Made by a program: the position numbers and the translations under genes
Assembly: GCA_036556805.1 (NCBI GenBank)
Contig: DATBIS010000026.1
Location: 42,942 to 106,941 of the forward strand
From: DATBIS01 sp036556805
GTDB taxonomy: Bacteria; Actinomycetota; UBA4738; HRBIN12
Length of the DNA stretch: 64,000 bases
Direction: 5' to 3'
Part shown: positions 17,471-26,621 of the stretch, one piece after another
How positions within the stretch are numbered: position 1 is the first letter of the stretch
Layout: each line of letters starts with the position of its first letter
Notes under the pieces: model-generated
What the model saw: the letters and a program-made list of their open reading frames with translations, nothing else
What the model was told of the DNA's origin: nothing
Database searches by the model: none

Positions 17471-17818
17471 ATGGACGTTCGCACGACCGACCCGATCACC
17501 GTGACGCCGGCCGCGTCCGCGAAGATCCGCTCGCTCTCGGTACGCGAGGGCCGCGCGGAGGCACTGCTGCGCGTGCGGGTCACGGCCGGTGGCTGCTCTG
17601 GCTTCCGCTACGAGCTCTCGTTCGAAGACGCCCCCGCAGACGACGACCACGTCGTCCCCGGCGCCGACGGCGTGCGCGTGCTCGTGGACGAGCGGAGCGC
17701 CCCGATCGTCGAGGGGTCGACCCTCGACTTCGTCGACGCGATGCTCGGCGGCGGCCTCAAGATGCTGAACCCGCGCGCCACTCACGAGTGCGCGTGCGGC
17801 GACTCGTTCGCGATCTGA
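17471..17818 (+). CDS. erpA: A-type iron-sulfur carrier protein (ErpA/IscA/HesB family)
   Basis: A 115-residue protein that delivers Fe-S clusters to apo-enzymes. The three conserved cysteines are Cys42 in AGGCSGFRYE and Cys107/Cys109 in ECACGDSF. ATG at 17471 is preferred over the upstream in-frame ATG at 17459 and GTG at 17468 because a TATGCT box ends 7 bases before it and family similarity starts after it. A second protein of the same fold, without cysteines, is encoded at 42051-42323. Confidence 0.9.
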   Translation: MDVRTTDPITVTPAASAKIRSLSVREGRAEALLRVRVTAGGCSGFRYELSFEDAPADDDHVVPGADGVRVLVDERSAPIVEGSTLDFVDAMLGGGLKMLNPRATHECACGDSFAI

Positions 17819-17830
17819 GCCGGCTCCTCC

Positions 17831-18325
17831 TCAGCTCCAGAAGTCGATCTGCGGCAGTCCGCGCGCCCCGAGCGTCTCGTTGAGCTCGGCGGAGTGATAC
17901 ACGTCGTGGCTGAACATCCGCAACAGGACCCAACCGCGCCGGTGCACCCGGCCCCAGCGACGGATCTCCTCGTCGACAATCTCGAGGGTCCATCGGTCCA
18001 GACAGCCCTCCACGATGCGGAACGTCGAGTCCAGCGCCTCGGCAAGCTGCTCGGCGTTCAACACGTGCTCGAGGTCGTCGTCCCCCGGGCAGTCGAAGCC
18101 CGCGTTCGTGAACCGCGTGGTCTCGGCGCCCGGCTCGCCCGCGAAGTCGCAGAGCCAGAACACGCGCTGGCAGGCCAGGTGGCCGATCGTGGCCCAGAGC
18201 GGCCATCGGTCGGGTGAGGGCTGCATCGCGAGCTGCTCGTCGGTCATGCCCGCGACGACGTCGCGCAGGCTCCGGTTGAAGTCGGGCCACACGCTGAAGG
18301 CGGGCCGGATCGTGGCGTCGGTCAC
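17831..18325 (-). CDS. DinB-like four-helix protein
   Basis: A 164-residue protein of the DinB/YfiT-like fold (thiol transferases and unknowns). Early SLRDVVAGMTDEQLAMQPSP followed by WATIGHLACQRVFW is the standard first and second helix, and FSHDVYHSAELNE supplies the later conserved histidines, giving a probable three-histidine metal site. The GTG start at 18325 lies 6 bases after a TAGCGT box and has no ribosome site. Function unknown; mycothiol-dependent transferases in actinobacteria share this fold. Confidence 0.82.
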   Translation of the reverse strand: MTDATIRPAFSVWPDFNRSLRDVVAGMTDEQLAMQPSPDRWPLWATIGHLACQRVFWLCDFAGEPGAETTRFTNAGFDCPGDDDLEHVLNAEQLAEALDSTFRIVEGCLDRWTLEIVDEEIRRWGRVHRRGWVLLRMFSHDVYHSAELNETLGARGLPQIDFWS

Positions 18326-18331
18326 GAGCCC

Positions 18332-18337
18332 ACGCTA
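18332..18337 (-). promoter_or_regulatory. -10 box TAGCGT of the DinB-like gene
   Basis: On the minus strand, TAGCGT ends 6 bases before the GTG at 18325, the leaderless arrangement. Confidence 0.5.
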
Positions 18338-18372
18338 CCGCCCGGGGACGGCACCGACCCGACAACGCACAA

Positions 18373-18406
18373 CCGCCGCCGGCTCGCGGGCCCGAGCCGG
18401 CGGCGG
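18373..18406 (-). terminator. Strong hairpin downstream of the cupredoxin gene
   Basis: Perfect inverted repeat with 14-bp arms (CCGCCGCCGGCTCG and its complement) around a 6-base loop, 17 bases beyond the cupredoxin stop. Read on the minus strand it is followed by a weakly T-rich stretch (TTGTGCGTTG). Probably a terminator that insulates the DinB-like gene. Confidence 0.7.
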
Positions 18407-18423
18407 CCGAGGGCGCCCTGCGC

Positions 18424-18786
18424 CTAGGAGACCGTGATGGTCCCCTTCATCTGATCCGGGTGGTATTCGCAGTGCCAGCCGATGCCATCGGTCAAGTTGA
18501 TCGTGACCGTCGCGCTCTCACCGGCTTCGACGTCCTGGCCCACGCTGTCGTCGTCGAGCGTGAAGCTGTGCTCGACGGCGCCGTCGTTCGTGAGCGCGAT
18601 CGTCACGTCCTGACCCGACGGGACCGTGAGCGTCGTTGGGCTGAACGAGAAGTCGGCCATCGTGACGGTCTGATCGGCGCTCCCTCCGCCCTCCGGGGTC
18701 GAACCGCTCTCGTCGCTGCTACAGGCGGACATCAAGACCACGAGCGCGAACAACGCGGCGCCCGCGCCAAGGCTCCGTCGGCGCAT
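18424..18786 (-). CDS. Cupredoxin lipoprotein
   Basis: 120 residues: basic N-terminus, hydrophobic helix and lipobox LMSAC (Cys22 would be lipidated), a Ser/Gly-rich linker, then a plastocyanin/azurin-type domain from about residue 38. The type-1 copper ligands are all present: His73 (VEHSF), Cys106, His109 and Met113 ([12 protein letters not shown]). It should act as an electron carrier or copper-binding protein on the outer face of the membrane. ATG at 18786 follows GGAGGGAG. It is transcribed alone; a strong hairpin follows the gene. Confidence 0.88.
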   Translation of the reverse strand: MRRRSLGAGAALFALVVLMSACSSDESGSTPEGGGSADQTVTMADFSFSPTTLTVPSGQDVTIALTNDGAVEHSFTLDDDSVGQDVEAGESATVTINLTDGIGWHCEYHPDQMKGTITVS

Positions 18787-18844
18787 GCTCCCTCCCTCTT
18801 CCGGTTCGAGTTCGGAGGTAGTACGGGCGGACCCGCGAAACGGC

Positions 18845-18875
18845 TTGCACCGACGAGAGCGGCCGCTCCTATACT
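18845..18875 (+). promoter_or_regulatory. Promoter of the FrhB-like gene
   Basis: TTGCAC at 18845-18850 and TATACT at 18870-18875, 19 bases apart. The -10 ends 8 bases before the ATG at 18884, so the transcript would be leaderless or nearly so. Confidence 0.65.
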
Positions 18876-18883
18876 CGGCGGGC

Positions 18884-20011
18884 ATGCCGTCTTCGGCCGA
18901 CAAGACCCAGTGGCGCGAGCTCTACCACGAGGTGGTCATGACCGGCCTCTGCACCGGCTGCACCGCCTGCATCGTCTCCTGCCCGTTCCACGTGCTCGGG
19001 TACGAGAACGACCTGCCGGTGCAGCTGCAGGAGGACGGCCCCGACGTGTGCCTGCACGGGGACAAGGGCTGCGACATCTGCACGCGCGCGTGCCCGCGCT
19101 TCCGCGAGTGGGAGGGCGAGATCGACGAGACGCTCTTCGGCCACACGCGCAAGCCGGAGGAGCTGATCGGCTCCTACCGCGACATCGTGCTCGCGCGGGC
19201 CACCGACGCCGAAGCCCTCGCCCAGGGTCAGGACGGCGGCGTGGTGTCGGCCCTGCTCCTGTGGGGTCTGCGAACCGGAGAGATCGACGGCGCGTGCACG
19301 TCGAAGCTCTCCGACGAGCGGCCGTGGGACGCCGAGCCCACGGTCGTCACCGACGCCGCCGGCGTGCTCGCGACCGCGGGGTCCCGGTACACCTACTCGG
19401 CGAACCCGCTCGCGTTGTTGAAGGCCGCCGAGATGGGCCTGTCGAAGGTCGCGCTCGTCGGCATGAGCTGTCAGGCGAGCGTCACCGGTGCACTGGAGTC
19501 GCGGCGCGTGAACAAGTGGCGGCGCAAGATCGCCTGGACGTTCGGCCTGCTCTGCTCGAAGTCGTTCACGTACGACGGGCTGATGGTCGAGATCGCGCAG
19601 AACCAGATGGGCCTCGCGCTCGACGACCTCGTCCGCGTGAACGTGAAGGGAAAGCTGCTCTTCTACACGCGCAACGGCGACGAGCACGTGTACTCGCTGA
19701 AGAAGGCCCACGAGTTCACGCGCCCCGGCTGCCTCCACTGCCCGGACTTCGCCGCCGAGCACGCCGACATCTCCTTCGGCGGGCTCGGACAGTCCGACGG
19801 CTGGTCGCTCACGATCATCCGGACCGAACGGGGGCAGGATCTCTGGCAACGCGCGGTCGCCGACGGCATCGTCGAGTGGCGGCCCGGCTCCGAAGATCCC
19901 GACGCGGTCGCGCTGATGTTCAAGCTCGCCGGCAGGTCGCGCGAGCGCTGGCCGATACAGGACGGTGCGGCCGCTCACCCGGGGCCCGGCGTGGTCCCCG
20001 ATCCAGCCTAG
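18884..20011 (+). CDS. Coenzyme F420 hydrogenase/dehydrogenase beta-subunit family protein
   Basis: 375 residues. A ferredoxin-like cluster motif (Cys23, 26, 29 and 33 in [20 protein letters not shown]) and a second one ([12 protein letters not shown]) precede an FrhB domain with [37 protein letters not shown] and a late GCLHCPDF pair. Family members carry Fe-S clusters and FAD and move electrons between F420 or ferredoxin and a partner. The partner is unknown; the gene stands alone. Together with the nearby LLM-family gene it suggests the cell makes F420. ATG at 18884 appears leaderless. Confidence 0.87.
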   Translation: MPSSADKTQWRELYHEVVMTGLCTGCTACIVSCPFHVLGYENDLPVQLQEDGPDVCLHGDKGCDICTRACPRFREWEGEIDETLFGHTRKPEELIGSYRDIVLARATDAEALAQGQDGGVVSALLLWGLRTGEIDGACTSKLSDERPWDAEPTVVTDAAGVLATAGSRYTYSANPLALLKAAEMGLSKVALVGMSCQASVTGALESRRVNKWRRKIAWTFGLLCSKSFTYDGLMVEIAQNQMGLALDDLVRVNVKGKLLFYTRNGDEHVYSLKKAHEFTRPGCLHCPDFAAEHADISFGGLGQSDGWSLTIIRTERGQDLWQRAVADGIVEWRPGSEDPDAVALMFKLAGRSRERWPIQDGAAAHPGPGVVPDPA

Positions 20012-20147
20012 GCGGCCACGCGAAAGAAGCTGCGCTCCAACGCTTCTCGGCGTGGGCTCAGCATGAGACGTGAGCCGCCGATAACCGGTAACGACGACCC
20101 CCTCACGGGCCGTGCGTTGGCGCGCGCCCGGAGGAAGGAGACACGAC

Positions 20148-22679
20148 ATGGCGGACACGGCGAACCTGGGGGCCCCGGCCCTGATTCGTCGTGACGCGAT
20201 CCTCGACGCGCTCGCCTTCGCCGCGGAGCAGCTGCTGCTCGCGCCGGATTGGACCGACGTCGTGCACGAGGTCCTCGGACGGCTCGGCCGGGCCGCCGGC
20301 GTGGCGCGGGCGTACGTCGTGGAAACCACCACCGATGCCTCGGGGTCTCCCCTAGCGCGGTGGGTGGACGAATGGACCCATCCCGGCGTCCCGCGGGTGA
20401 CCGACGATCCCGAGTTCGGGGCCGCCCCCTGGATCGACTCGGGCTTCGGGCGGTGGGCGGAGGTCCTTCGTGGCGGCGGTCTCGTGATGGGGTCGATCGG
20501 CGACTTTCCCGAGTCCGAGCGCGTCGCGCTCGGACGGCACCAGGTGCGTTCGCTCGCCTCGATCCCGATCATGGTCGACGGCGCGTGGTGGGGCTCCGTG
20601 GGGTTCGACGACTGCTGGGGCGAACGGGACTGGTCCGGCCCCGACGTCGACGCGCTCCGCGCGGCGGCGAGCCTGCTCGGCGCCGCGATCCATCGCCGGC
20701 GGACCGACCGACACGCGAGCGACGCGGAGACTCGCTATCGCGACGTGATCGACCACATCCCCGCCGTCACGTACACCGATCTCCCCGGCGACCACGGCGC
20801 CGTGATCGGCTTCATCAGCCGCCAGATCGAGGACCTGCTCGGATACCCCGCCGAGCGGTTTCGCGGCGACCCCGACTTCTGGTTCTCGCTCATTCACCCC
20901 GACGATCACGACCGGATCGACGAGGCCGCGCGGCTCGCCGGGCGGACCCATGGGCGGTTCGACGCCGAGTACCGAATGACGGCCGCCGACGGGCGCGTCG
21001 TCTGGGTGCACGACACGTCCGAGCCCATCCTCGACGCGGCGGGCGACATCCGGCACTGGCAGGGCTTCCTGACGGACGTGACCGAGCGACGCCACGCCGA
21101 AGACCTCGCGCGGGAGGCCGAGCGGCGCTTCCGCGACCTCGTCGAGCAGCTGCCGGCCGTGCTGTACATCGAGGACGTCATCCCGGGGACGTCCGAGGCC
21201 GTACGCGTGTCGTACATGAGCCCGAAGGCCGAGGACCTGCTCGGCTACCCGGCCGAGCGCTGGATGGAGTCGGACGACCTCTACCTCGAGCTCGCCCACC
21301 CGGATGACGTGGCCGCCGCGTTGGCGGCGGTCGAGCATTCGAACGCGCAGGGGACGCCGCTCGACCTCGACTACCGGATGCGCCACGCGGACGGCCGCTG
21401 GGTGTGGGTCCACGAGGAGGCCGTCCTCATCCGCGACGAGGAAGGTGCCCCCGCCTACTGGCAGGGCTTCATGTTCGACGTCACCGAGCGGAAGCGCGCG
21501 GAGGAGCAGCTGCGCGAGGCCGAGGAGCGCTTCCGCACGATCGTCGAGCAGAGCCCGGCCGTGATCTACACGCAGGAGATCGACCCGGCAACCGGCCTGT
21601 CGGAGACCACGTACATCTCGCCGAGGAACGAGGAGCTGATCGGCTACACGTTCGAGGACATCCTCGACAACCCACGCTTGTGGACCAGCCTCCTCCATCC
21701 GGACGACCGGGAGCGCGTGCTTGCGGCCGATCGCGACTCCAACACGAGCGGCGAAACCTTCTCGCTGGAGTACCGGATGATCGCGAAGGACGGACGCGTG
21801 ATCTGGGTGCAGGACGAGGCGACGCTCGTGCAGGTGGGCGAGGGTCCGGCCTACTGGCAGGGCTACATGGTGGATGTCTCCGAGCGCAAGGCGGCGGAGG
21901 AACAGCTCGCGCGCGCGCTCGAGGTCGAGCGCGAGGCCTCGCGGCGGCTCCGCGCGCTCGACGAGATGAAGAACACGTTCCTGCAGGCGGTCTCGCACGA
22001 CCTCCGAACGCCGCTCGCGGCGATCCTCGGGCTCGCGGTCACGCTCGAGCGCGGCGACGTCGAGCTCGACGTCGACGACTCCCGCGACCTCGCGCGCCGT
22101 ATCGCCGGCAACGCGCGGAAGCTCGATCGGCTCGTGACGAACCTCCTCGACATGGACCGGCTCGCGCGTGGCATCGTGACGCCGAAGCTCCACCACACCG
22201 ACGTCGGAGGCCTCGTCCGCCGGCTTCTCGCGGAGTCCGAGCTGATCGGCGGCGCGCGGTTGCACACGGACATCCAGCCGGTCTCGATCCACGTCGACAC
22301 CGCGAAGGTCGAGCGCATCGTCGAGAACCTGCTCGCGAACACGGTGCGACACACGCCCTCGAACGCGCAGATCTGGATCTCGGTGCGGCCCCACGAGGGA
22401 GGCGCGCTGATTCTCGTGGAGGACGACGGGCCGGGCGTGCCACCCGAGCTTCGCGACACGATCTTCGAACCGTTCCAGCAGGGGCCGGAGGCGCCCCAGC
22501 ACTCACCCGGCGTGGGGGTCGGCCTCACGCTCGTGAAGCGCTTCGCCGAGCTGCACGGCGGTCGCGCGTGGGTCGAGGAGCGGCAGGCAGGTGGTGCGTC
22601 GTTCCGCGTCCACCTTCCCGACGGCGAACGGTCGGCCGCGGACCGGGCGGGCGAGTTCTCGGAGGTTTCCGAGAACTAG
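20148..22679 (+). CDS. Sensor histidine kinase with GAF-like and three PAS/PAC domains
   Basis: 843 residues and no membrane helix, so a cytoplasmic sensor. Residues about 15-185 form a GAF-like domain. Three successive PAS/PAC units follow, each ending WQGFL/WQGFM/WQGYM followed by DVTER or DVSER, with the PAS_3 signature HPDD in each. The last part is a HisKA domain with phospho-acceptor in AVSHDLRTPLA, then an ATPase domain (VENLLANTVRHTP, VEDDGPGVP, GVGVGLTLVKRF). ATG at 20148 follows GGAGGAAGGAG. No response regulator is adjacent. The near-identical PAC ends suggest internal duplication. Confidence 0.92.
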   Translation: MADTANLGAPALIRRDAILDALAFAAEQLLLAPDWTDVVHEVLGRLGRAAGVARAYVVETTTDASGSPLARWVDEWTHPGVPRVTDDPEFGAAPWIDSGFGRWAEVLRGGGLVMGSIGDFPESERVALGRHQVRSLASIPIMVDGAWWGSVGFDDCWGERDWSGPDVDALRAAASLLGAAIHRRRTDRHASDAETRYRDVIDHIPAVTYTDLPGDHGAVIGFISRQIEDLLGYPAERFRGDPDFWFSLIHPDDHDRIDEAARLAGRTHGRFDAEYRMTAADGRVVWVHDTSEPILDAAGDIRHWQGFLTDVTERRHAEDLAREAERRFRDLVEQLPAVLYIEDVIPGTSEAVRVSYMSPKAEDLLGYPAERWMESDDLYLELAHPDDVAAALAAVEHSNAQGTPLDLDYRMRHADGRWVWVHEEAVLIRDEEGAPAYWQGFMFDVTERKRAEEQLREAEERFRTIVEQSPAVIYTQEIDPATGLSETTYISPRNEELIGYTFEDILDNPRLWTSLLHPDDRERVLAADRDSNTSGETFSLEYRMIAKDGRVIWVQDEATLVQVGEGPAYWQGYMVDVSERKAAEEQLARALEVEREASRRLRALDEMKNTFLQAVSHDLRTPLAAILGLAVTLERGDVELDVDDSRDLARRIAGNARKLDRLVTNLLDMDRLARGIVTPKLHHTDVGGLVRRLLAESELIGGARLHTDIQPVSIHVDTAKVERIVENLLANTVRHTPSNAQIWISVRPHEGGALILVEDDGPGVPPELRDTIFEPFQQGPEAPQHSPGVGVGLTLVKRFAELHGGRAWVEERQAGGASFRVHLPDGERSAADRAGEFSEVSEN

Positions 22680-23002
22680 ACGGCGGCCCAGCCGGCGACG
22701 ACCGGATGGTCGGCGGTGACGGCCCCCACCTGCGCGGCGCCGCCCGGCGAACCGAGCCCGCTCACGTTGTCGGCGAAGAACTCCGCGTTCACCGGCGTGA
22801 ACTGCTTCCACTCGGCGGGGACGTCGTCTTCGTAGAAGATCGCCGTCACGGGGCACACGGGCTCGCACGCGCCGCAGTCCACGCACTCGTCGGGGTGGAT
22901 GTAGAGCATGCGGCCGCCCTCGTAGATGCAGTCGACCGGGCACTCGTCCACGCAGGCGCGGTCCTTCACGTCGATGCAGGGTTCGCAGATCGTGTAGGTC
23001 AT
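22676..23002 (-). CDS. fdxA: 7Fe ferredoxin (FdxA type)
   Basis: 108 residues, a seven-iron ferredoxin. The [3Fe-4S]/[4Fe-4S] cysteine pattern begins CEPCIDVKDRACVDECPVDC, then HPDECVDCGACEPVCPVTAI, in the order typical of actinobacterial FdxA. It carries low-potential electrons, for instance to cytochrome P450 or from oxidoreductases. ATG at 23002 is preceded by AAAGGGGAAAA. Its stop shares the bases CTAG with the stop of the convergent kinase gene. The C-terminal 40 residues lie beyond the conserved part. Confidence 0.95.
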   Translation of the reverse strand: MTYTICEPCIDVKDRACVDECPVDCIYEGGRMLYIHPDECVDCGACEPVCPVTAIFYEDDVPAEWKQFTPVNAEFFADNVSGLGSPGGAAQVGAVTADHPVVAGWAAV

Positions 23003-23089
23003 GCCGTTTTCCCCTTTTCCACGGTGTGGACCTTGTAAACCTCCTGAGAGTGTACGCGCCCGGGGCGCCGGCGCAACCCGCTCGGTCGC

Positions 23090-24025
23090 TCAGGCCCCGG
23101 GGGCGAGGGCGCGGATCGTCGCGAGGAGCGAGGCCGGCGCGGACGCGCCGCCGGCGACCGGGTAGACGACCGGAAGGTCCGCGCCGGCCTCGCGGTAGGC
23201 CTGCAGGCGCACGCGGGCCTGCTCCTCATCGCCCGGCAGGCACACCGCCGACGCGAGCGCGCTTCCGTCGCCGCCGGCCGCGCGCTCGGCCTCGCCGCCG
23301 AGCCCCATCGCACGGAACTGGCGCGCGTACGCCGGGTAGCGAGCGTACTGGGTCGAGAAGGCTGCCATCGCCGAACGCGCCCCCTCTCGATCCTCGTCGA
23401 GCGAGCCGCGCACGTACACGGCGACCGTCACGGCGCCGGGGTCGCGACCGGCCGCGCCGGCCGCCTCCCGAACGAGCTCGTGAGCGGCCGCCACGCGCTC
23501 GGGCGTGCACCAGTTGAGGATCACTCCGTCCGCGATCTCTCCCGCGAGCCGAACGGCGCGATCCCCGAGCGCCGAGATCCACACCGGCGGCGGCTCGTCC
23601 AGCTCGAGCGACACCGCGAAGGTGCGGCCGTCGAGCTCGACCGGTTCGCCGGCGAGCAGCCGGCGGATCGCGCCCACCTGCTCCCGCAGCCGTTCGAGCG
23701 CGCCGGGCACCGCCGCTCCCGTCCCGATGCCGAGCACCGCGCGCCCGCCGCTCCGCTCCTGGACCGTTGCCGCGGCCATCGCGGTCGCGAACGGCGTCCG
23801 CGAGGTCATCGGCACGATGCCCGTGCCGAGCCGGATCGCGTGCGTTTCGCCCGCAAGTCCCGTGAGCGCGGCGAACGTGTCGCGCCCGTCGGTCTCCGGC
23901 AGGAACAACCCCGCGTAGCCGAGGCTCTCCCCCGCACGCACGAGCCCGGAGAAGTGGCTCCAGGGCAACGGATTCCGGACCGTGAACGCGACCTCGGGTT
24001 GTCGATCGTTCGTCACCCTCGCCAT
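23090..24025 (-). CDS. LLM-class flavin/F420-dependent oxidoreductase
   Basis: 311 residues of the luciferase-like TIM-barrel family: LGYAGLFLPETDGRDTFAAL, IRLGTGIVPMTSRTPFATAM, GGRAVLGIGTGAAVP and ADGVILNWCTPERV are diagnostic. In actinobacteria most such proteins use F420H2, some FMNH2. The substrate is unknown. ATG at 24025 is used; no ribosome site is visible, and GTG at 24016 is also possible. It is divergent from the alpha/beta hydrolase gene with only 14 bases between the two start codons. Confidence 0.88.
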   Translation of the reverse strand: MARVTNDRQPEVAFTVRNPLPWSHFSGLVRAGESLGYAGLFLPETDGRDTFAALTGLAGETHAIRLGTGIVPMTSRTPFATAMAAATVQERSGGRAVLGIGTGAAVPGALERLREQVGAIRRLLAGEPVELDGRTFAVSLELDEPPPVWISALGDRAVRLAGEIADGVILNWCTPERVAAAHELVREAAGAAGRDPGAVTVAVYVRGSLDEDREGARSAMAAFSTQYARYPAYARQFRAMGLGGEAERAAGGDGSALASAVCLPGDEEQARVRLQAYREAGADLPVVYPVAGGASAPASLLATIRALAPGA

Positions 24026-24039
24026 CCTGCCAGAAGCGC

Positions 24040-24702
24040 ATGGAGCCCGTTCGCTTCACCACGGAGGACGCCGTCACCCTCGAGGGCGAGCTGCGCATGC
24101 CCGACGACCTGCCGGTGGGCTCCGCCGTCATCTGCCACCCACACCCTCGACACGGCGGCAGCAAGGACCACCCGATCCTCTGGGCCATCCGCAACGAGCT
24201 CGCGCACCGGGGATTCGCGGTGCTCGGCTTCAACTTCCGCGGCGTGATGGGTTCGGGAGGCACCTACGGTGGCGGCCGCGACGAGGTCCGCGATGCGCGC
24301 GCGGCGATCGACGTCGCGATCGAACGAGGCGGTCCCCCGGTCTTCGTCGCCGGGTGGTCGTTCGGCGCGAACGTCGCCCTGCGGGAGGCGCTCGACGACG
24401 ACCGCGTCGCCGGGCTCGCGCTCGTCGGGTTCCCGCTTCGGCCCGGCGACGTCGAGCTGCCGCCGGTGCCGGCGGCCGGCGAGCTCCGCCTGCTCTCGCG
24501 CCGGCCGATCCTGCTCGTGGCCGGCGAGCACGACGCCTTCTGCCCCGGCGACGAGCTCCGCGACCTCGGGAAGCAGCTCTCGGCAGAGGTCGTGGTGGTG
24601 CCCGGCACCGACCACTACTTCTGGCGACGCGAACGCGAGCTCGCGGCGCTCATCGGCGACTTCGCCGAGCGGCTCACGCGGTCGGGTCGAGCGCGAACGT
24701 AA
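24040..24702 (+). CDS. Alpha/beta hydrolase (dienelactone-hydrolase-like)
   Basis: 220 residues with the alpha/beta hydrolase layout: CHPHPRHGGSKDHPI near the N-terminus (oxyanion region typical of this subfamily), AVLGFNFRGVMGSGG, the nucleophile elbow AGWSFGANVAL (Ser), an acid in LVAGEHDAFCP and the histidine in GTDHYFW. The triad is therefore complete. The substrate is not known. Its 3' end overlaps the convergent dehydrogenase gene by 29 bases. Confidence 0.87.
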   Translation: MEPVRFTTEDAVTLEGELRMPDDLPVGSAVICHPHPRHGGSKDHPILWAIRNELAHRGFAVLGFNFRGVMGSGGTYGGGRDEVRDARAAIDVAIERGGPPVFVAGWSFGANVALREALDDDRVAGLALVGFPLRPGDVELPPVPAAGELRLLSRRPILLVAGEHDAFCPGDELRDLGKQLSAEVVVVPGTDHYFWRRERELAALIGDFAERLTRSGRART

Positions 24703-25804
24703 CCCCCTCGCGCTCGAGCTCGGCGATCATCTCGGCGGCGTCGAACGCGGACTCCGGCGGGTGCACGCCCGGCGGCACGCGACCCTCGGCCAGCCAGCGC
24801 ACCGCGACCGTGATCGGGATCGCCGTGCCGAAGGCGCCTGCCGACAGCCCCTCCGGGGAGGGGTCGAAGCGCGCGAGGCATCGGGCCGTGGCCGCGGCGC
24901 CTTCGCGCATGCCTTGCACCCGCACGTCGAGGAACTCCACGTCGTGCGGCTCGCCGTCCTCGGAGGGCAGAGCGTTCAGGACGGCGGCGAGCGCCTCCCT
25001 CGGCGCCACGGCGCCCGAGCGCGTTTGCACGGGCTCGTCCGAAGCCATCCCGATCCGCGCGAGGAACGCGAACCCATCGTGCACGGCTCGCGGCAGGGCG
25101 AGCCTCCACCGGACGTCGCGAACGCCGGGAACGGTTTTCGGAAGCGTCGCGGGCTCGGAATGGAGCGTGTACATGGACGGCTGCACGCCCACGGGTTCGG
25201 GGAACTCCCAGTCGACGACGCCCGATCCCGCGGGAACCTCCCTCAGCTCGCCGCCCTCGAACACCATCGCCGGCATCGTGAACTCGTCGAGCACGGTCTC
25301 GACCGAGTACGGCACGCCGAACGCGCCGCCGTCGGCCGACAGATCCACCGCGCCGTCGACCATGTCGATCGAGGTCACCTCGTCGAGCCGGTCGACGCCC
25401 CACCGCGCGAGCACGTTCGTGAGCCCCGGCGCCGAGCCGATCCCGAGCACGGCCGACACGCCGGCCTCGACCCAGCGATCGTGCTCATCCCACTGACGGA
25501 GCGTCGTGTGAAAGAGGCCGCCCAGGTCTGCGTAGTGGCACCGCGCCGCGAGTGCGGCCTCCATCACCGCGAGGTTCAGCTTGTAGGGCAGGCAGGCCGC
25601 GACGGCTTGGACTTCACCGAGGATCCGTTCGAGCTCCCCCGACGTCGCGTCGAACCCGCTACCGTCGGCGCCCGCGAGCCCCGCGACCTCGCGCGCTCGC
25701 GACTCGTCCACGTCGAGCACCAGCAACTCGACGTCGGCGTGACGGGCGAGCAGGACGGCGGCCGCGCTCCCCATCGCCCCGGCCCCGAGCACGGCGATCC
25801 TCAT
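24674..25804 (-). CDS. Saccharopine dehydrogenase-like NAD(P)-binding oxidoreductase
   Basis: 376 residues. The N-terminal Rossmann fold starts MRIAVLGAGAMGSAAAVLLA, then VAACLPYKLNLAVMEAALA, HYADLGG and GIGSAPGLTNVLARW, the typical order of the saccharopine dehydrogenase / lysine 6-dehydrogenase family. The C-terminal domain is ordinary for the family. Lysine or carboxyspermidine-like substrates are known for relatives; none can be assigned here. ATG at 25804 lies 8 bases after TATGCT with no ribosome site. Confidence 0.85.
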   Translation of the reverse strand: MRIAVLGAGAMGSAAAVLLARHADVELLVLDVDESRAREVAGLAGADGSGFDATSGELERILGEVQAVAACLPYKLNLAVMEAALAARCHYADLGGLFHTTLRQWDEHDRWVEAGVSAVLGIGSAPGLTNVLARWGVDRLDEVTSIDMVDGAVDLSADGGAFGVPYSVETVLDEFTMPAMVFEGGELREVPAGSGVVDWEFPEPVGVQPSMYTLHSEPATLPKTVPGVRDVRWRLALPRAVHDGFAFLARIGMASDEPVQTRSGAVAPREALAAVLNALPSEDGEPHDVEFLDVRVQGMREGAAATARCLARFDPSPEGLSAGAFGTAIPITVAVRWLAEGRVPPGVHPPESAFDAAEMIAELEREGVTFALDPTA

Positions 25805-25812
25805 GGCGGCAC

Positions 25813-25818
25813 AGCATA
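25813..25818 (-). promoter_or_regulatory. -10 box TATGCT of a leaderless gene
   Basis: On the minus strand TATGCT ends 8 bases before the ATG at 25804 of the saccharopine-dehydrogenase-like gene. Confidence 0.55.
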
Positions 25819-25823
25819 GACAG

Positions 25824-25854
25824 GGACCGGGGCGGCCCCTGGCCGCCCCGGTCC
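25824..25854 (-). terminator. GC-rich hairpin terminator
   Basis: A 14-bp stem with a 3-base loop, beginning 12 bases after the stop of the secreted-protein gene (minus strand). It separates that gene from the dehydrogenase promoter. No U-tract follows. Confidence 0.7.
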
Positions 25855-25865
25855 TCAGAGCAGGA

Positions 25866-26576
25866 TCACGGGGTCACGAAGCTCACGAGCTTCGCGACCT
25901 CCTGGTCCCCCGCCACCGCGACTTCCTTCACGATCCCGATGCCGCGCGCGTAGTACTTCTGGTCGACGACGTCGGGCTCGAGGGGCGACCACTCCATCGT
26001 GCGGAGCACGTGGTGCACGCGCCCGTACGGCACGGTGACGGCGTTGCCGAGGGAGAGCACCCAGGCCGAGTCCTCGGCGTAGCCCGCGTAGTACTCCTGC
26101 CGGTAGCCGTCGGGGACCTGGGGGTCGGCCTCCATGATGATCCCGCGCAGCGCGCCGTCGACGCCGGCCGTCCACGAGCCCTCGGTGCTCGTCACGTGCC
26201 CGTTCGGCCCGTACGTCGCCGTGTCCTCGCCGAAGTACCACACGGCGCCGAGGTCGTCCTGTGCATACCAGTCGAACGTCTTCTCGAGCAGCCGCGTGCC
26301 GTGCTTCGCCACGTCGCGCACGACCAGCACCGTCTCGCCGTCGACCACCTTCGTGTGCGAGGTCACCGTCACGCGGTCGGTTTGACTCACGCCGTCGCGC
26401 ATACCCCGATAGACCCACGTCGCCCCGATGGGCAGCGGGAACAAGGGGTTGTCGATCACCGTGGTGAAGGACGCGGCCGCCCTCGTCTCGCCCGACGCGG
26501 GCCCGGCAACCACCGACGCGACCGAGCCGACGACGAACGCCGTGACCCCCACCGCCACCAACCGTTTCGCCCTCAT
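25866..26576 (-). CDS. Secreted protein of unknown function
   Basis: 236 residues with a clear signal peptide (RAKRLVAVGVTAFVVGSVAS, cleavage probably after about residue 30). The mature part has the segments FPLPIGATWVYRGM, WYFGEDTATYG and VLRTMEWSPLEPDVVDQKYYA, giving a beta-rich protein that I do not recognise as a named family. It is divergent from a two-component system, and the shared 120-base region holds repeated TCAT motifs. Control by that system, as an envelope-stress or ion-response output, is an inference. Confidence 0.75.
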   Translation of the reverse strand: MRAKRLVAVGVTAFVVGSVASVVAGPASGETRAAASFTTVIDNPLFPLPIGATWVYRGMRDGVSQTDRVTVTSHTKVVDGETVLVVRDVAKHGTRLLEKTFDWYAQDDLGAVWYFGEDTATYGPNGHVTSTEGSWTAGVDGALRGIIMEADPQVPDGYRQEYYAGYAEDSAWVLSLGNAVTVPYGRVHHVLRTMEWSPLEPDVVDQKYYARGIGIVKEVAVAGDQEVAKLVSFVTP

Positions 26577-26621
26577 CGTTCCTCCTTCCGATCTCGACCG
26601 CGCGAGCCTGCCGCGACGACG

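Noticed and set aside
20352..22502. 716-codon open frame opposite the multi-PAS kinase
   Set aside because: Antisense to a clearly conserved protein and of repetitive Arg/Val/His/Leu composition; a shadow.
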